Shown one piece after another: positions 44,705 through 53,217 of a DNA stretch of 64,000 nt. The position numbers were made by a program, and so were the translations under genes. The notes below the pieces were generated by a model. The model was not told the origin of the DNA. It was given only the letters and a program-made list of their open reading frames with translations, and did not search any database. The stretch is from Bacteroidales bacterium (lineage in GTDB: Bacteria > Bacteroidota > Bacteroidia > Bacteroidales > F082), in contig JAEETH010000002.1 in the NCBI GenBank assembly GCA_016290215.1, positions 62,001 through 126,000 of the forward strand, written 5' to 3'. Position 1 is the first letter of the stretch. Every line of letters begins with the position of its first letter.

Positions 44705-45841
44705 ATGGAAAGGACGATTTTGCATTTGGATTTGGACACTTTTTTCGTGTCGGTGGAACGTCTGGTGAATCCTTCACTGGAGGGCAAGCCCGTCATCGTG
44801 GGTGGCATGTCGGACCGTGGCGTGGTGTCGACGTGCAGCTATGAGGCACGAAAGTTCGGTGTGCATTCGGCCATGCCGATGCGAATGGCGCGGCAGCTGT
44901 GTTCGCAGGCGGTATTCATCCGTGGCGACATGGAGCTCTACAGCCGCTATTCCCGCCTCGTGACCGACATCATCGCCGACAGCGCGCCCGTATACGAGAA
45001 GATGTCGATCGACGAGCATTACCTCGACCTTACGGGCATGGACCGCTTCCACGACTGCCAGCTGTGGTCGCACGAGTTGCGGCAACGCATCATCAAGGAG
45101 TCGGGGCTGCCGATTTCGTTCGGCTTGTCGGAGAACAAGACCGTGTCGAAGATCGCCACGGGACAGGCCAAGCCCAACGGTGAGCTTCAGGTGCCCACAC
45201 CTTATATTAATAACTTCCTCGACCCACTGTCGGTGCAGAAGATCCCGATGGTGGGCGAGAAGACCTATGCCTTGCTCCGCTCGATGGGTGTGGAGAAGAT
45301 CGGCACGCTGCGACGGTTGCCGCCCTTGGCGATGGAACAGGCCATGGGCAAACACGGCCTCGACATCTGGAAAAAAGCCAACGGGCACGACAACACGCCG
45401 GTGTGCCCCTATCAGGAGCGGAAGTCCATCAGCAAGGAACGCACCTTCGAGCAGGACTCCATCGACGTCGTGGCCATACGCCAATGCCTGGCACGGATGG
45501 TGGAGAGCCTCGGCTTCGACCTGCGCTCGCAAGGCAAACTGACGGGCTGCGTGACGGTGAAGATCCGCTATTCCAACTTCGACACGCACGACATGCAGCA
45601 ACGCATCCCCTACACCGCCTTCGACCACGTGCTGCAGCAGACGGTCAACAGCCTCTTCGACCGTCTCTACAACCGCCGCATGATGATACGCCTCGTGGGC
45701 GTGCGCCTCAGCGAGCTGGTCAGCGGGGCACCGCAACTGGCCTTGTTTGACGACAACATGGAACTGACGAACCTCTATGCCGCGATGGACAAGATCAAGA
45801 CGCGGTTTGGGGAACAGGTTTTGCATCGGGCGGCTGGGTGA
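44705..45841 (+). CDS. dinB: DNA polymerase IV (Y family)
   Basis: A 378-residue translesion polymerase. I chose ATG 44705 over 44660 because AAGGAGA sits 7 bases before it and MERTILHLDLDTFFVSVER is the normal DinB N-terminus. The catalytic acids are intact: Asp9 in HLDLD, and Asp103/Glu104 in SIDEHYLDLTG (the same numbers as in E. coli DinB). The polymerase palm and thumb are followed by a little-finger domain. QLALF (about 344-348) near the end is a beta-clamp-binding motif. Because the catalytic residues are kept, this is not the inactive ImuB type. It would bypass damaged template with low fidelity, presumably under the S24 repressor. Confidence 0.95.
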   Translation: MERTILHLDLDTFFVSVERLVNPSLEGKPVIVGGMSDRGVVSTCSYEARKFGVHSAMPMRMARQLCSQAVFIRGDMELYSRYSRLVTDIIADSAPVYEKMSIDEHYLDLTGMDRFHDCQLWSHELRQRIIKESGLPISFGLSENKTVSKIATGQAKPNGELQVPTPYINNFLDPLSVQKIPMVGEKTYALLRSMGVEKIGTLRRLPPLAMEQAMGKHGLDIWKKANGHDNTPVCPYQERKSISKERTFEQDSIDVVAIRQCLARMVESLGFDLRSQGKLTGCVTVKIRYSNFDTHDMQQRIPYTAFDHVLQQTVNSLFDRLYNRRMMIRLVGVRLSELVSGAPQLALFDDNMELTNLYAAMDKIKTRFGEQVLHRAAG

Positions 45842-45843
45842 TT

Positions 45844-45918
45844 CATTGGCGGCTGCCACGGTGTGACAGCCCTACAGACCGGGACTGTAAGGCTGTCGTA
45901 TTACGGCAGCCGCCAATG
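45844..45918. repeat. Long nested inverted repeat after dinB
   Basis: Perfect outer arms CATTGGCGGCTGCC (45844-45857) and GGCAGCCGCCAATG (45905-45918), inner arms GACAGCC / GGCTGTC, and TACAG / CTGTA around the loop. No T run follows, so it is not a classical terminator; it may be a cruciform or an RNA-stabilising 3' end, or a REP-like element. Confidence 0.75.
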
Positions 45919-45965
45919 GTAGATGGTCAAAATTATGAGATTCCATACATATTTTGCTGAAAAAA

Positions 45966-45996
45966 TTGTGAGATTCCGACAAAAGTAGTATTTTTG
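45966..45996 (+). promoter_or_regulatory. Promoter of the FISUMP-like lipoprotein gene
   Basis: TTG (45966-45968), 20 bases, then TATTTTTG (45989-45996) fits the Bacteroidota promoter rule and lies 28 bases before the start codon at 46025. Confidence 0.6.
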
Positions 45997-46024
45997 TGTT
46001 TGAAACAGGTAAAGAACTTAATCC

Positions 46025-46765
46025 ATGAAAAGACTCCTGAAATTCATGATAATCTTAGTGATGTCGGCGACGGCAATGCTTGTTGTAGGATGCACAAAGC
46101 CAGAAGATCCAAACAATGGCGAGAATGGAGGTAGTAATAATGGAGGTGAAAACAATGGTGGTGGCACATACAACGGCTACGAATATGTTGACTTGGGCTT
46201 GCCGAGCGGTACGCTCTGGGCCACTGTCAACGTGGGTGCTGACATGCCTGAGGACTATGGCCACTATTTCGCTTGGGGTGAAACGCAGCCCAAAGATTGT
46301 TATGATTGGGACAGCTACGTGTACTGCGACAACACATACGGCCGACTCACCAAATACTGTAGCGACCCCATTTATGGTTACGAAGGATTCACCGACGACC
46401 TGACAACCTTGTTACCCGATGATGATGCCGCTACGGCTACCTGGGGTAATGGCTGGCGCATGCCCACCAAAGAAGAATGGGAAGAACTATACGAAAACAC
46501 GACTATTACATGGATTACGCAGGATGGCGTGAATGGCATGCTCTTTACTGCAGCAAATGGCAATAGCATGTTTCTGCCTACAGCTGGCGTCCAAATGGCG
46601 AACCACATCTTAGGTGTCGGCTACTGTTGCTACTATTGGTCGAATTCGCTCTATCTAGAATCCCCACTAAGCGCGTGGGGATTTTTAGGCTCTAGCACCT
46701 GCATTATAGGCGGCCATGGCCGCATCGGCGGTATGTCCGTCCGTGCAGTGCGTTCTGAACGATAA
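46025..46765 (+). CDS. FISUMP (Fib_succ_major)-type lipoprotein
   Basis: A 246-residue lipoprotein. MKRLLKFMIILVMSATAMLV leads to the lipobox VVGC, then a Gly/Asn-rich linker (about 30-48). The body has the motifs of the Fibrobacter succinogenes major paralogous domain: YEYVDLGLPSGTLWATVNVG, YFAWGET, NGWRMPTKEEWEEL, MFLPTAG, YYWSNSL and the end SVRAVRSE. Members are surface or periplasmic proteins of unknown activity, often present in many copies in Bacteroidota. It sits between dinB and the dnaE gene but has its own promoter and a terminator, so it looks inserted into the mutagenesis locus. Confidence 0.8.
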   Translation: MKRLLKFMIILVMSATAMLVVGCTKPEDPNNGENGGSNNGGENNGGGTYNGYEYVDLGLPSGTLWATVNVGADMPEDYGHYFAWGETQPKDCYDWDSYVYCDNTYGRLTKYCSDPIYGYEGFTDDLTTLLPDDDAATATWGNGWRMPTKEEWEELYENTTITWITQDGVNGMLFTAANGNSMFLPTAGVQMANHILGVGYCCYYWSNSLYLESPLSAWGFLGSSTCIIGGHGRIGGMSVRAVRSER

Positions 46766-46780
46766 GACCAAGTCTTTTAG

Positions 46781-46818
46781 GTTTTTTTGCCAACTTTGCA
46801 GCAAGGCAAAAGTTTTTT
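46781..46818 (+). terminator. Probable Rho-independent terminator
   Basis: AACTTTGC (46791-46798) pairs with GCAAAAGTT (46806-46814) with one bulge, followed by a T run. An alternative stem TTTTGCC / GGCAAAA overlaps. It follows the FISUMP-like gene by about 20 bases and isolates it from the dnaE promoter. Confidence 0.55.
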
Positions 46819-46849
46819 GCCTTTAGTGTTCCCTTTATCCCAAAAGTTT

Positions 46850-46892
46850 TGATTAAATTTACGGCGAAAAATTTGATTAAAAACTAATCAAA
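46850..46892 (+). promoter_or_regulatory. dnaE promoter with perfect palindromic operator
   Basis: TAAATTTA (46854-46861) is the -7 box. TTTGATTA-AAAAC-TAATCAAA (46872-46892) is a perfect 8-bp inverted repeat. Bases 46850-46885 match 44605-44640 before dinB at 35 of 36 positions. The two genes therefore probably answer to the same repressor, most simply the S24 protein encoded at 43579-44388. No clear -33 element is seen. Confidence 0.7.
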
Positions 46893-46898
46893 ACAATT

Positions 46899-49829
46899 GT
46901 GCTGATTGCCGTACATTCATATAACAGCTTGTGCTACGGGACGTTGCCGATTGCGGACTTGGTCAAAAAAGCCACTGCAATGGGTTATACGACCCTGCCA
47001 TTGACCGACATCAACACGACGATGGGTGTGGCCGACTTCGTGTTTGAATGTCAGAAAAAGGGCGTCAGGCCCGTCGTGGGTGTGGAGGTGCGCAACGGCA
47101 ACGAGTTGCTCTATGTGGCCTTGGCCAAAAACAATAAGGGTTTCGCCGAACTGAACCGTTTTTTGACCCAACATAACCTCACCAAACAACCCTATCCCGA
47201 GTTGGCACCCGAATGGGATGATGTCTTCGTGATCTATCCCTTCGGGAAACGTCGTCAAAACCAGTTGAAAGCGAACGAATACCTTGGCGTGCGCTTCTCC
47301 CAACTGACCAAGATGTTTGCCTGCGAGTCGTTCGAAAAACTGGTAGCCATGCAGCCCGTCACTTTCGCTGAAAAGGCCGACTTCGAGTTGCACCAATGCA
47401 TGCGCGCCATCGACGAGAATGTGCTGATCTCGCGCCTCGATCCCAAGGCCTGTGCCGCCCCCGATGAGATCCTGCTGCCTGCCGAACGGCTGAGGACCAC
47501 TTACGCGCTCTATCCGCAACTCATTGAGAACGCGGAGGGTATCCTTGAGGAATGTGAAATCAACATCGACGCGAGTGTGAAGAGCAAGCGTTGTTTCACA
47601 GGCAATGCCTACGACGACCGTGAGTTGCTGCGCAAGCTGGCTTTCGATGGTATGGCCTACCGCTATGGCACGTCCAACAAGACCGCCTATCGTCGTATCG
47701 AGAAGGAACTGGATATCATAGAGCAGAAAGGCTTTTGCGCCTATTTCCTCATCGCCTGGGAGATCGTCCAATTTGCTATGAAACAAGGCTTCTACCATGT
47801 GGGGCGTGGCAGCGGTGCCAACAGTGTGGTGGCCTACTGCCTGAAGATCACCGACGTGGACCCGATAGAATTGGACCTGTACTTTGAGCGTTTCCTCAAC
47901 CCCAAGCGGAGCAGCCCGCCCGACTTCGACCTCGACTTCTCGTGGAAAGATAGGGACACCGTCATCGCCCACATCTTCGAGAAATATGGGCAGGAGCATG
48001 TGGCGCTGCTGGGTGCGACGGTCACCTTCCAGGACAACTCGTTGTGCCGTGAGCTGGGCAAGGTGTTCGGCCTGCCCAAAGGCGAGATCGACCAGATGGA
48101 ACGCAATCCCAAGGCGTTTGCCCAACAGTATTTCATCGGTCAGCAGATCCTTTCGTTTGCCGAGCGCCTCCACGACTTCCCGCGCCAGCGCTCCATCCAT
48201 GCCGGCGGTGTGCTCGTCACCGAACAGCCTGTCACCGACTTTGCTGCCCTCGACCTGCCACCTAAGGGCTTCCCGACGACGCAATACGACATGTATTCGG
48301 CCGAGAAGATAGGCTTCGTCAAGATGGACATCCTCAGCCAGCGCGGCATCGCCCACATCCGCGACGCGGTGGAGATGGTGGAGCGCAGCCGTGGCGTCCG
48401 CATCGATATCCACCAAATCAACGCGCTGAAAGAAGACGAGCTGATACGTCGCCAGCTGCTCAAAGCCGAGACCTGCGGCTGTTTCTACATCGAGAGCCCG
48501 GCCATGCGTGGCTTGCTGCGTAAGCTGCGTTGTTCCGACTACAAGACCTTAGTGGCGGCCAGCTCCATTATCCGCCCTGGTGTGGCGCGTTCGGGCATGA
48601 TGCGGGAATACATCCATCGTTTCCATCATCCCGAGTCGGTGGACTATAAGCATCCGCTGCTGAAGGAACTGCTGGCCGAGACGTATGGCGTGATGATCTA
48701 TCAGGAGGACGTGCTCAAGGTGGGTCATTACTTTGCGGGCTTGGACCTGGCCGATGCCGATGTGTTGCGCCGTATGATGGGCCACAAGATGCGCGACAAG
48801 TCGGAATTTGAGGAAGTCACGAAACGTTTCTTCGACAACTGCAAGGCCAAGGGCTATCCTGATGCCTTGGTGAGTGAACTTTGGCGACAGATTGAATCGT
48901 TTTCGGGCTATTCCTTCTCGAAGGCACATTCGGCCTCATATGCCGTGGAGAGTTACCAGAGCCTTTATCTGAAGAGCCACTATCCGCTGGAGTTTCAGGT
49001 GGCTGTCATCAACAATTTCGGCGGGTTCTATCAGACCTGGTTCTACTTCAATGAGGCGCGGCGTATGGGAGCTAAGGTACATCTGCCTTGCGTCAACCGA
49101 AGCAGTTACCTCACCACCTTGAACGGTCGCACTATCTTCATGGGCTTCGTCCATCTGCAAGGGCTGGAGCAGCATTTCGTGGAGCGTTTTCTGGCCGAAC
49201 GTGAGGCGCGTGGTCCTTTCGCCAGCTTGGACGACTTCATGGCGCGGGTGCCGTTCACCTTGGAACAGCTCGTTCTGCTCATCCGTGGCGGTGCCTTCGG
49301 CTTCACGAAGAAACCCAAGGCCGAGTTGTTGTGGCAGGCGCATCTCAACAAGAGTCAAGGCAAGAAGGAACAGCCCGAGACCCTTTTCCACCTCGAGAAC
49401 CAGCATTTCGAGTTCCCCGACTTCACGACTAACGTCTTGCAGAACGCCTACGACGAGATTGAGCTCTACGGATTCCCCGTCTCTTTGACATGGTTCGACC
49501 TGCTGCAGACCCGTTTCCGTGGCGAACTGATGGCTTCGCAGATGCTGCATTTTGTGGGCAAGAGTTATCGGATGTTGGGTAAGCTGGTCACAGTGAAATA
49601 TGTACGCACTTGCAAGGGCGACACGATGGCGCTGGGCACCTTCGTGGATGTCACAGGCGAGGCCTTCGACACGGTGCATTTTCCGCAGGTGATAAAGGCA
49701 TGGCCATTCCAGGGCGATGGCGTGTATCTGCTCTTGGGTAAGGTGACGGAAGAATTCGGGCAGCCTTCGTTGGAGGTGGAGAAGATGGGACGGATGGGGT
49801 ATCAACCCAACCCCAGTGCGTGCGATTGA
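46899..49829 (+). CDS. dnaE: DNA polymerase III alpha subunit, DnaE2-like (error-prone)
   Basis: A 976-residue C-family polymerase starting at GTG; no in-frame ATG precedes the PHP domain, which opens at once with VHSYNSLCYGTLPIADLVKKA. The catalytic motif is present (PDFDLDF, Asp342 and Asp344) next to GRGSGANSVVAYCL and YFERFLNP. Finger and helix-hairpin-helix regions follow (YSFSKAHSASYA, about 675), then an OB-fold-like end. At 976 residues it is shorter than replicative DnaE (about 1160-1200) and nearer DnaE2. Together with DinB and the S24 repressor it makes an SOS-like mutagenesis set analogous to imuA-imuB-dnaE2, with DinB in place of ImuB. The shared operator supports common control. 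Confidence 0.88.
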   Translation: MLIAVHSYNSLCYGTLPIADLVKKATAMGYTTLPLTDINTTMGVADFVFECQKKGVRPVVGVEVRNGNELLYVALAKNNKGFAELNRFLTQHNLTKQPYPELAPEWDDVFVIYPFGKRRQNQLKANEYLGVRFSQLTKMFACESFEKLVAMQPVTFAEKADFELHQCMRAIDENVLISRLDPKACAAPDEILLPAERLRTTYALYPQLIENAEGILEECEINIDASVKSKRCFTGNAYDDRELLRKLAFDGMAYRYGTSNKTAYRRIEKELDIIEQKGFCAYFLIAWEIVQFAMKQGFYHVGRGSGANSVVAYCLKITDVDPIELDLYFERFLNPKRSSPPDFDLDFSWKDRDTVIAHIFEKYGQEHVALLGATVTFQDNSLCRELGKVFGLPKGEIDQMERNPKAFAQQYFIGQQILSFAERLHDFPRQRSIHAGGVLVTEQPVTDFAALDLPPKGFPTTQYDMYSAEKIGFVKMDILSQRGIAHIRDAVEMVERSRGVRIDIHQINALKEDELIRRQLLKAETCGCFYIESPAMRGLLRKLRCSDYKTLVAASSIIRPGVARSGMMREYIHRFHHPESVDYKHPLLKELLAETYGVMIYQEDVLKVGHYFAGLDLADADVLRRMMGHKMRDKSEFEEVTKRFFDNCKAKGYPDALVSELWRQIESFSGYSFSKAHSASYAVESYQSLYLKSHYPLEFQVAVINNFGGFYQTWFYFNEARRMGAKVHLPCVNRSSYLTTLNGRTIFMGFVHLQGLEQHFVERFLAEREARGPFASLDDFMARVPFTLEQLVLLIRGGAFGFTKKPKAELLWQAHLNKSQGKKEQPETLFHLENQHFEFPDFTTNVLQNAYDEIELYGFPVSLTWFDLLQTRFRGELMASQMLHFVGKSYRMLGKLVTVKYVRTCKGDTMALGTFVDVTGEAFDTVHFPQVIKAWPFQGDGVYLLLGKVTEEFGQPSLEVEKMGRMGYQPNPSACD

Positions 49830-49884
49830 TAGATAATACAAAGGTTTTTGCCCAAAAAGCAAGCGACGAATGCCCTTTGTTTCG

Positions 49885-49892
49885 TATCTTTG
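49885..49892 (+). promoter_or_regulatory. -7 box TATCTTTG of the TonB receptor gene
   Basis: TATCTTTG followed by C matches TAnnTTTG and lies 21 bases before the chosen start codon at 49914. It also argues against the longer reading frame that opens at 49848. Confidence 0.55.
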
Positions 49893-49913
49893 CACAAATT
49901 TTTCAGACAACAA

Positions 49914-52262
49914 ATGCGTCGAAGACTATTTTTATTTTTATTGCTTCTTTTTTCGTTGACAATCAACGTGTTCTCGCAACAGAAGGGGCAAATCACGGGT
50001 GTGATCAAGGATGCTGAGACAGGCGAGACTTTGATAGGTGTTTCCATCTACGTCGAGAAGCTACACGTGGGTACTACTACCGACGAGCGGGGCCGTTATG
50101 CCTTGGATTTGCCATTGGGCGAGCAGGTGCTTCGCGTCTCCTATATCGGCTACAGCACCCTTAATAAAACGGTGAACGTCGGCAGTAAGCCCCAGACGGT
50201 CAACATGAAGCTCAGGCCGGAGTCGGAACAGCTCTCGGAGGTGGAGGTGACCAGCGAGCGCAAGGACCGTAATGTGTCGGCAATGGCGATGAGCGTGCAA
50301 ACGCTCGACATGATCACCATCAAGAAAATCCCGGCTTTGATGGGTGAGGTGGATGTCATCAAGAGCATTACGTTGCTGCCGGGTGTGCAGTCGGCCTCGG
50401 AAGGCTCGTCAGGCTTTAGTGTGCGTGGCGGTGCCACCGACCATAACCTGATCCTATTGGATGGCGCACCCATCTACAATGCCTCGCATTTTCTGGGCTT
50501 CTTCTCCGTGTTCAACAACGATGTGGTGAAGGACGCCACACTTTACAAAGGCGACATCCCCGCCAACTTCGGAGGCCGTCTCTCTTCGGTGCTCGACGTG
50601 ACGGTGAAAGATGAGATGCCGAAGCGTTTTGGGATGCAAGGCGGTGTGGGTTTGGTGACCAGCCGCTTGATGCTTGAAGCTCCGTTGAACGACCATAAGA
50701 CCTCGGTGATGGCGGCAGGGCGTACCACCTATGCGGGGCTGGTGCTTCCTTTTTTGGGCGATGACCTGAAGAACTCCAGCATCTATTTCTACGATCTCAA
50801 CGCCAAGGTGACGCATGCCATCGATGGGAAAAACAGGATTTTCGCCTCCGTATATCATGGGCACGACGAGTTTAACATGCAGAAGATGATTGGTTTGGGC
50901 TATGGCAACAGTAGCGCCACGTTGCGTTGGAGCCATATCTTCTCCGACCGCCTTACCTCCAACCTTGCCTTGATAGGATCACGCTATCGTTACAGCATCG
51001 ACATCGATTACAGCCCTTACGACTTCTCCATCAAAGCAGGTACCGATGCCGCCAGCCTTTCCTACGACCTAGCTATGCACTGGAACGACGAAAACGTTAC
51101 TAAGATGGGTTTGACCACGGGCTATCAGTCGTATCTGCAAGGCGAGATGGATGACCGCGGTGGTGCCTTGTCGCAATACCTCCAGATTGACCAGTCGGAG
51201 GCGGTGGCGCGCAAGGGCTTGGAGCATGCCCTCTATATCACGCATGACTATACGCCTACGCCACGGCTCTCCTTCCGTGCTGGAATGAGGCTTTCATGCT
51301 TCCAAAACATCGGCCAAGAGGATTTGTATGTCTTCGACAATGTGTTCTATACGGTGACCGACACCCTGCATTATGGTGCGGGTGAGGTCTTCAATACGTC
51401 CATCAACCCCGAGCCGCGTGTGGCAGCCATGTACCGTATCGATGAGCAGTCGTCGGTAAAGGCCTCCTATTCGCGCACGGCCCAATATGCACAGGTGGCC
51501 TCGGCCGCTACGGGAGGCTTGCCCTTCGACGTGTGGTTCCCGACCAGTCCCAATGTGAAGCCACAGAAATGCGACCAGTTTGCCGTCGGCTATTTCCGTA
51601 ACTTCAACGACGACGCCATCGAGACCTCTGTTGAGCTGTACTATAAGGACATGAAGAACGTCATCGACTTCAAGGACAATGCCATCACCTACGGCTATCT
51701 GCTGATCGACGGCGAGCTGCGTGTGGGCAAGGGTAGGTCTTACGGCGCTGAGTTTTTGGTGAGGAAGAATGTGGGCAAGTTCACGGGATGGATCTCCTAT
51801 ACCTATTCCCGTTCGTTCCGTACCATTGAAGGCATCAGCCAAGGTAAGGAATACCGCTCGCCTTACGACCGCCCTCACAACTTGGTGCTGGTGGCCAACT
51901 ATGACGTGTCGCCCCGCATCAGCCTGGCGGCCAACTGGATCTATAACACAGGTCAGCCGGTGACTTTCCCCTATGGACAGTATACCATCAATGGTGTGAC
52001 CTACGCTGTCTACAACGGCAAGCGTAACGAGAGTCGTTATCCAGACTACCACCGCCTTGACTTGTCGTTTACCTGCAAGCTGGGCGACCTGAAGAAGGAG
52101 AGACGCTGGGAACATGAACTCAATGTATCGGTCTATAACGCCTACGCTCGTCACAACACTTGGGCGGTCACCTTCGAGCAAGGTAAAGACGGTAACATTG
52201 AGACCAAAAACATGTATCTGTTCTCGGCTGTGCCGTCCATTTCATATAACTTCAAATTCTGA
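49914..52262 (+). CDS. TonB-dependent outer-membrane receptor with CarboxypepD_reg-like domain
   Basis: About 782 residues. ATG 49914 gives the signal peptide MRRRLFLFLLLLFSLTINVF; the upstream extension to 49848 covers the -7 box and is rejected. A CarboxypepD_reg-like beta-sandwich follows (about 25-105; GVIKDAETGETLIGVSIYV). The plug domain (about 110-230) has SGFSVRGGATDHNLILLDGA, and the beta-barrel runs to the terminal aromatic FKF. At 782 residues it is shorter than SusC-type receptors (about 1000) and no SusD follows. Instead a DUF4249 lipoprotein gene begins 6 bases later, a pairing common in Bacteroidota. Its ligand cannot be told from sequence. Confidence 0.9.
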   Translation: MRRRLFLFLLLLFSLTINVFSQQKGQITGVIKDAETGETLIGVSIYVEKLHVGTTTDERGRYALDLPLGEQVLRVSYIGYSTLNKTVNVGSKPQTVNMKLRPESEQLSEVEVTSERKDRNVSAMAMSVQTLDMITIKKIPALMGEVDVIKSITLLPGVQSASEGSSGFSVRGGATDHNLILLDGAPIYNASHFLGFFSVFNNDVVKDATLYKGDIPANFGGRLSSVLDVTVKDEMPKRFGMQGGVGLVTSRLMLEAPLNDHKTSVMAAGRTTYAGLVLPFLGDDLKNSSIYFYDLNAKVTHAIDGKNRIFASVYHGHDEFNMQKMIGLGYGNSSATLRWSHIFSDRLTSNLALIGSRYRYSIDIDYSPYDFSIKAGTDAASLSYDLAMHWNDENVTKMGLTTGYQSYLQGEMDDRGGALSQYLQIDQSEAVARKGLEHALYITHDYTPTPRLSFRAGMRLSCFQNIGQEDLYVFDNVFYTVTDTLHYGAGEVFNTSINPEPRVAAMYRIDEQSSVKASYSRTAQYAQVASAATGGLPFDVWFPTSPNVKPQKCDQFAVGYFRNFNDDAIETSVELYYKDMKNVIDFKDNAITYGYLLIDGELRVGKGRSYGAEFLVRKNVGKFTGWISYTYSRSFRTIEGISQGKEYRSPYDRPHNLVLVANYDVSPRISLAANWIYNTGQPVTFPYGQYTINGVTYAVYNGKRNESRYPDYHRLDLSFTCKLGDLKKERRWEHELNVSVYNAYARHNTWAVTFEQGKDGNIETKNMYLFSAVPSISYNFKF

Positions 52263-52267
52263 ACGCT

Positions 52268-53164
52268 ATGAAAAGATTCTATAAGATATGGGCTTTCTTA
52301 TTGCTGACACCCATCGTGGCTTGTACCGAAGACATCGTCATCGATGTTGAGGAGGGCGAGCCGATGATTGGCGTAGAGGCCTCGTTTACCGATGAATTGA
52401 AATGCCATGAGACCATCTTGAGTTATACCGCCGATTTCTATAACCACGACGAGGTCAAGATGGTGAGTGGCGCTACAGTGTATGTGACGGATGGTGTCGA
52501 CACCATATACTATTATGAGGCGGAAGACGCTCCCGGGCATTATTTTACAGAGCCTGTAGCGGGTGTGAAAAACAAGATGTATCACTTCTGTGCCGAAGTA
52601 CCCGATGATAATGCGGATAATGGCATTTTGCGGCTGTATGCCGAGAGTTATATGGCCAATAATGTGGAAACCATCGACAGCTTGGTCATCAAACCCTATA
52701 ACGCGGACAACGATTCCGTCATCTCCGTGTTTTTTGGCGACACCATCGAGTGGCTCTATCCCCATTTCCAGAGTCTTGCTGACCCGACGATCATCTACAT
52801 GCCGATGATTTCGAAAAACGACACTTTGAAGACCGATAGTCTGAATATGCGCATGATGATACCCGTTGGCGGTTATGCTGGGTATTATATCAATGGTCCC
52901 GAGATGTTGGAGGCGAACAAGGAGATCCCCATCGGTTATTTCCGTAAGTCGAAGCTGAAGAGTGGCGACCGCATCCGTGCCGACCTCTATAGCATTCCTA
53001 TGGATTACATGATGTATTTCTATACCTTGATCATGTCGACAGGCAGTAATCCCATGATGGGCGCGCCCGCCAATGTGAGCACCAACATACAGCCAGAAGG
53101 TGCTGGCGTAGGATGGTTCTTCACCGCTTCGGTGGTTTCCGTCGAGACGGTGTTTGAGGATTAA
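52268..53164 (+). CDS. DUF4249-family lipoprotein
   Basis: A 298-residue lipoprotein. MKRFYKIWAFLLLTPIVA is followed by the lipid Cys19 and TEDIVID. DUF4249 features are the early beta segment (MIGVEASFTDE ... ATVYVTDG), the middle FGDTIEWLYPHF and the C-terminal GAPANVSTNIQPEGAGVGWF signature. The family is usually encoded next to TonB receptors and is thought to sit on the outer membrane as a receptor partner. The 6-base gap to the receptor gene indicates translational coupling. A bidirectional terminator follows. Confidence 0.85.
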   Translation: MKRFYKIWAFLLLTPIVACTEDIVIDVEEGEPMIGVEASFTDELKCHETILSYTADFYNHDEVKMVSGATVYVTDGVDTIYYYEAEDAPGHYFTEPVAGVKNKMYHFCAEVPDDNADNGILRLYAESYMANNVETIDSLVIKPYNADNDSVISVFFGDTIEWLYPHFQSLADPTIIYMPMISKNDTLKTDSLNMRMMIPVGGYAGYYINGPEMLEANKEIPIGYFRKSKLKSGDRIRADLYSIPMDYMMYFYTLIMSTGSNPMMGAPANVSTNIQPEGAGVGWFFTASVVSVETVFED

Positions 53165-53200
53165 AAAAAAGGAGGCTGCCCGAAGGCAACCTCCTTTTTT
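53163..53200. terminator. Bidirectional Rho-independent terminator
   Basis: GGAGG(C)TGCC and GGCA(A)CCTCC form a stem with one mismatch, flanked by an A run on the left and a T run on the right, so it can end both the DUF4249 gene (plus) and the C25 peptidase gene (minus). Confidence 0.85.
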
Positions 53201-53217
53201 GATGCAAGATCGTCGGC

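Noticed and set aside
44705-45841. ImuB assignment for the Y-family polymerase
   Set aside because: ImuB lacks catalytic acids, whereas this protein keeps Asp9, Asp103 and Glu104.
46917-48416. 499-codon minus-strand frame opposite the DnaE2-like gene
   Set aside because: Antisense shadow of a conserved polymerase gene with all catalytic motifs.
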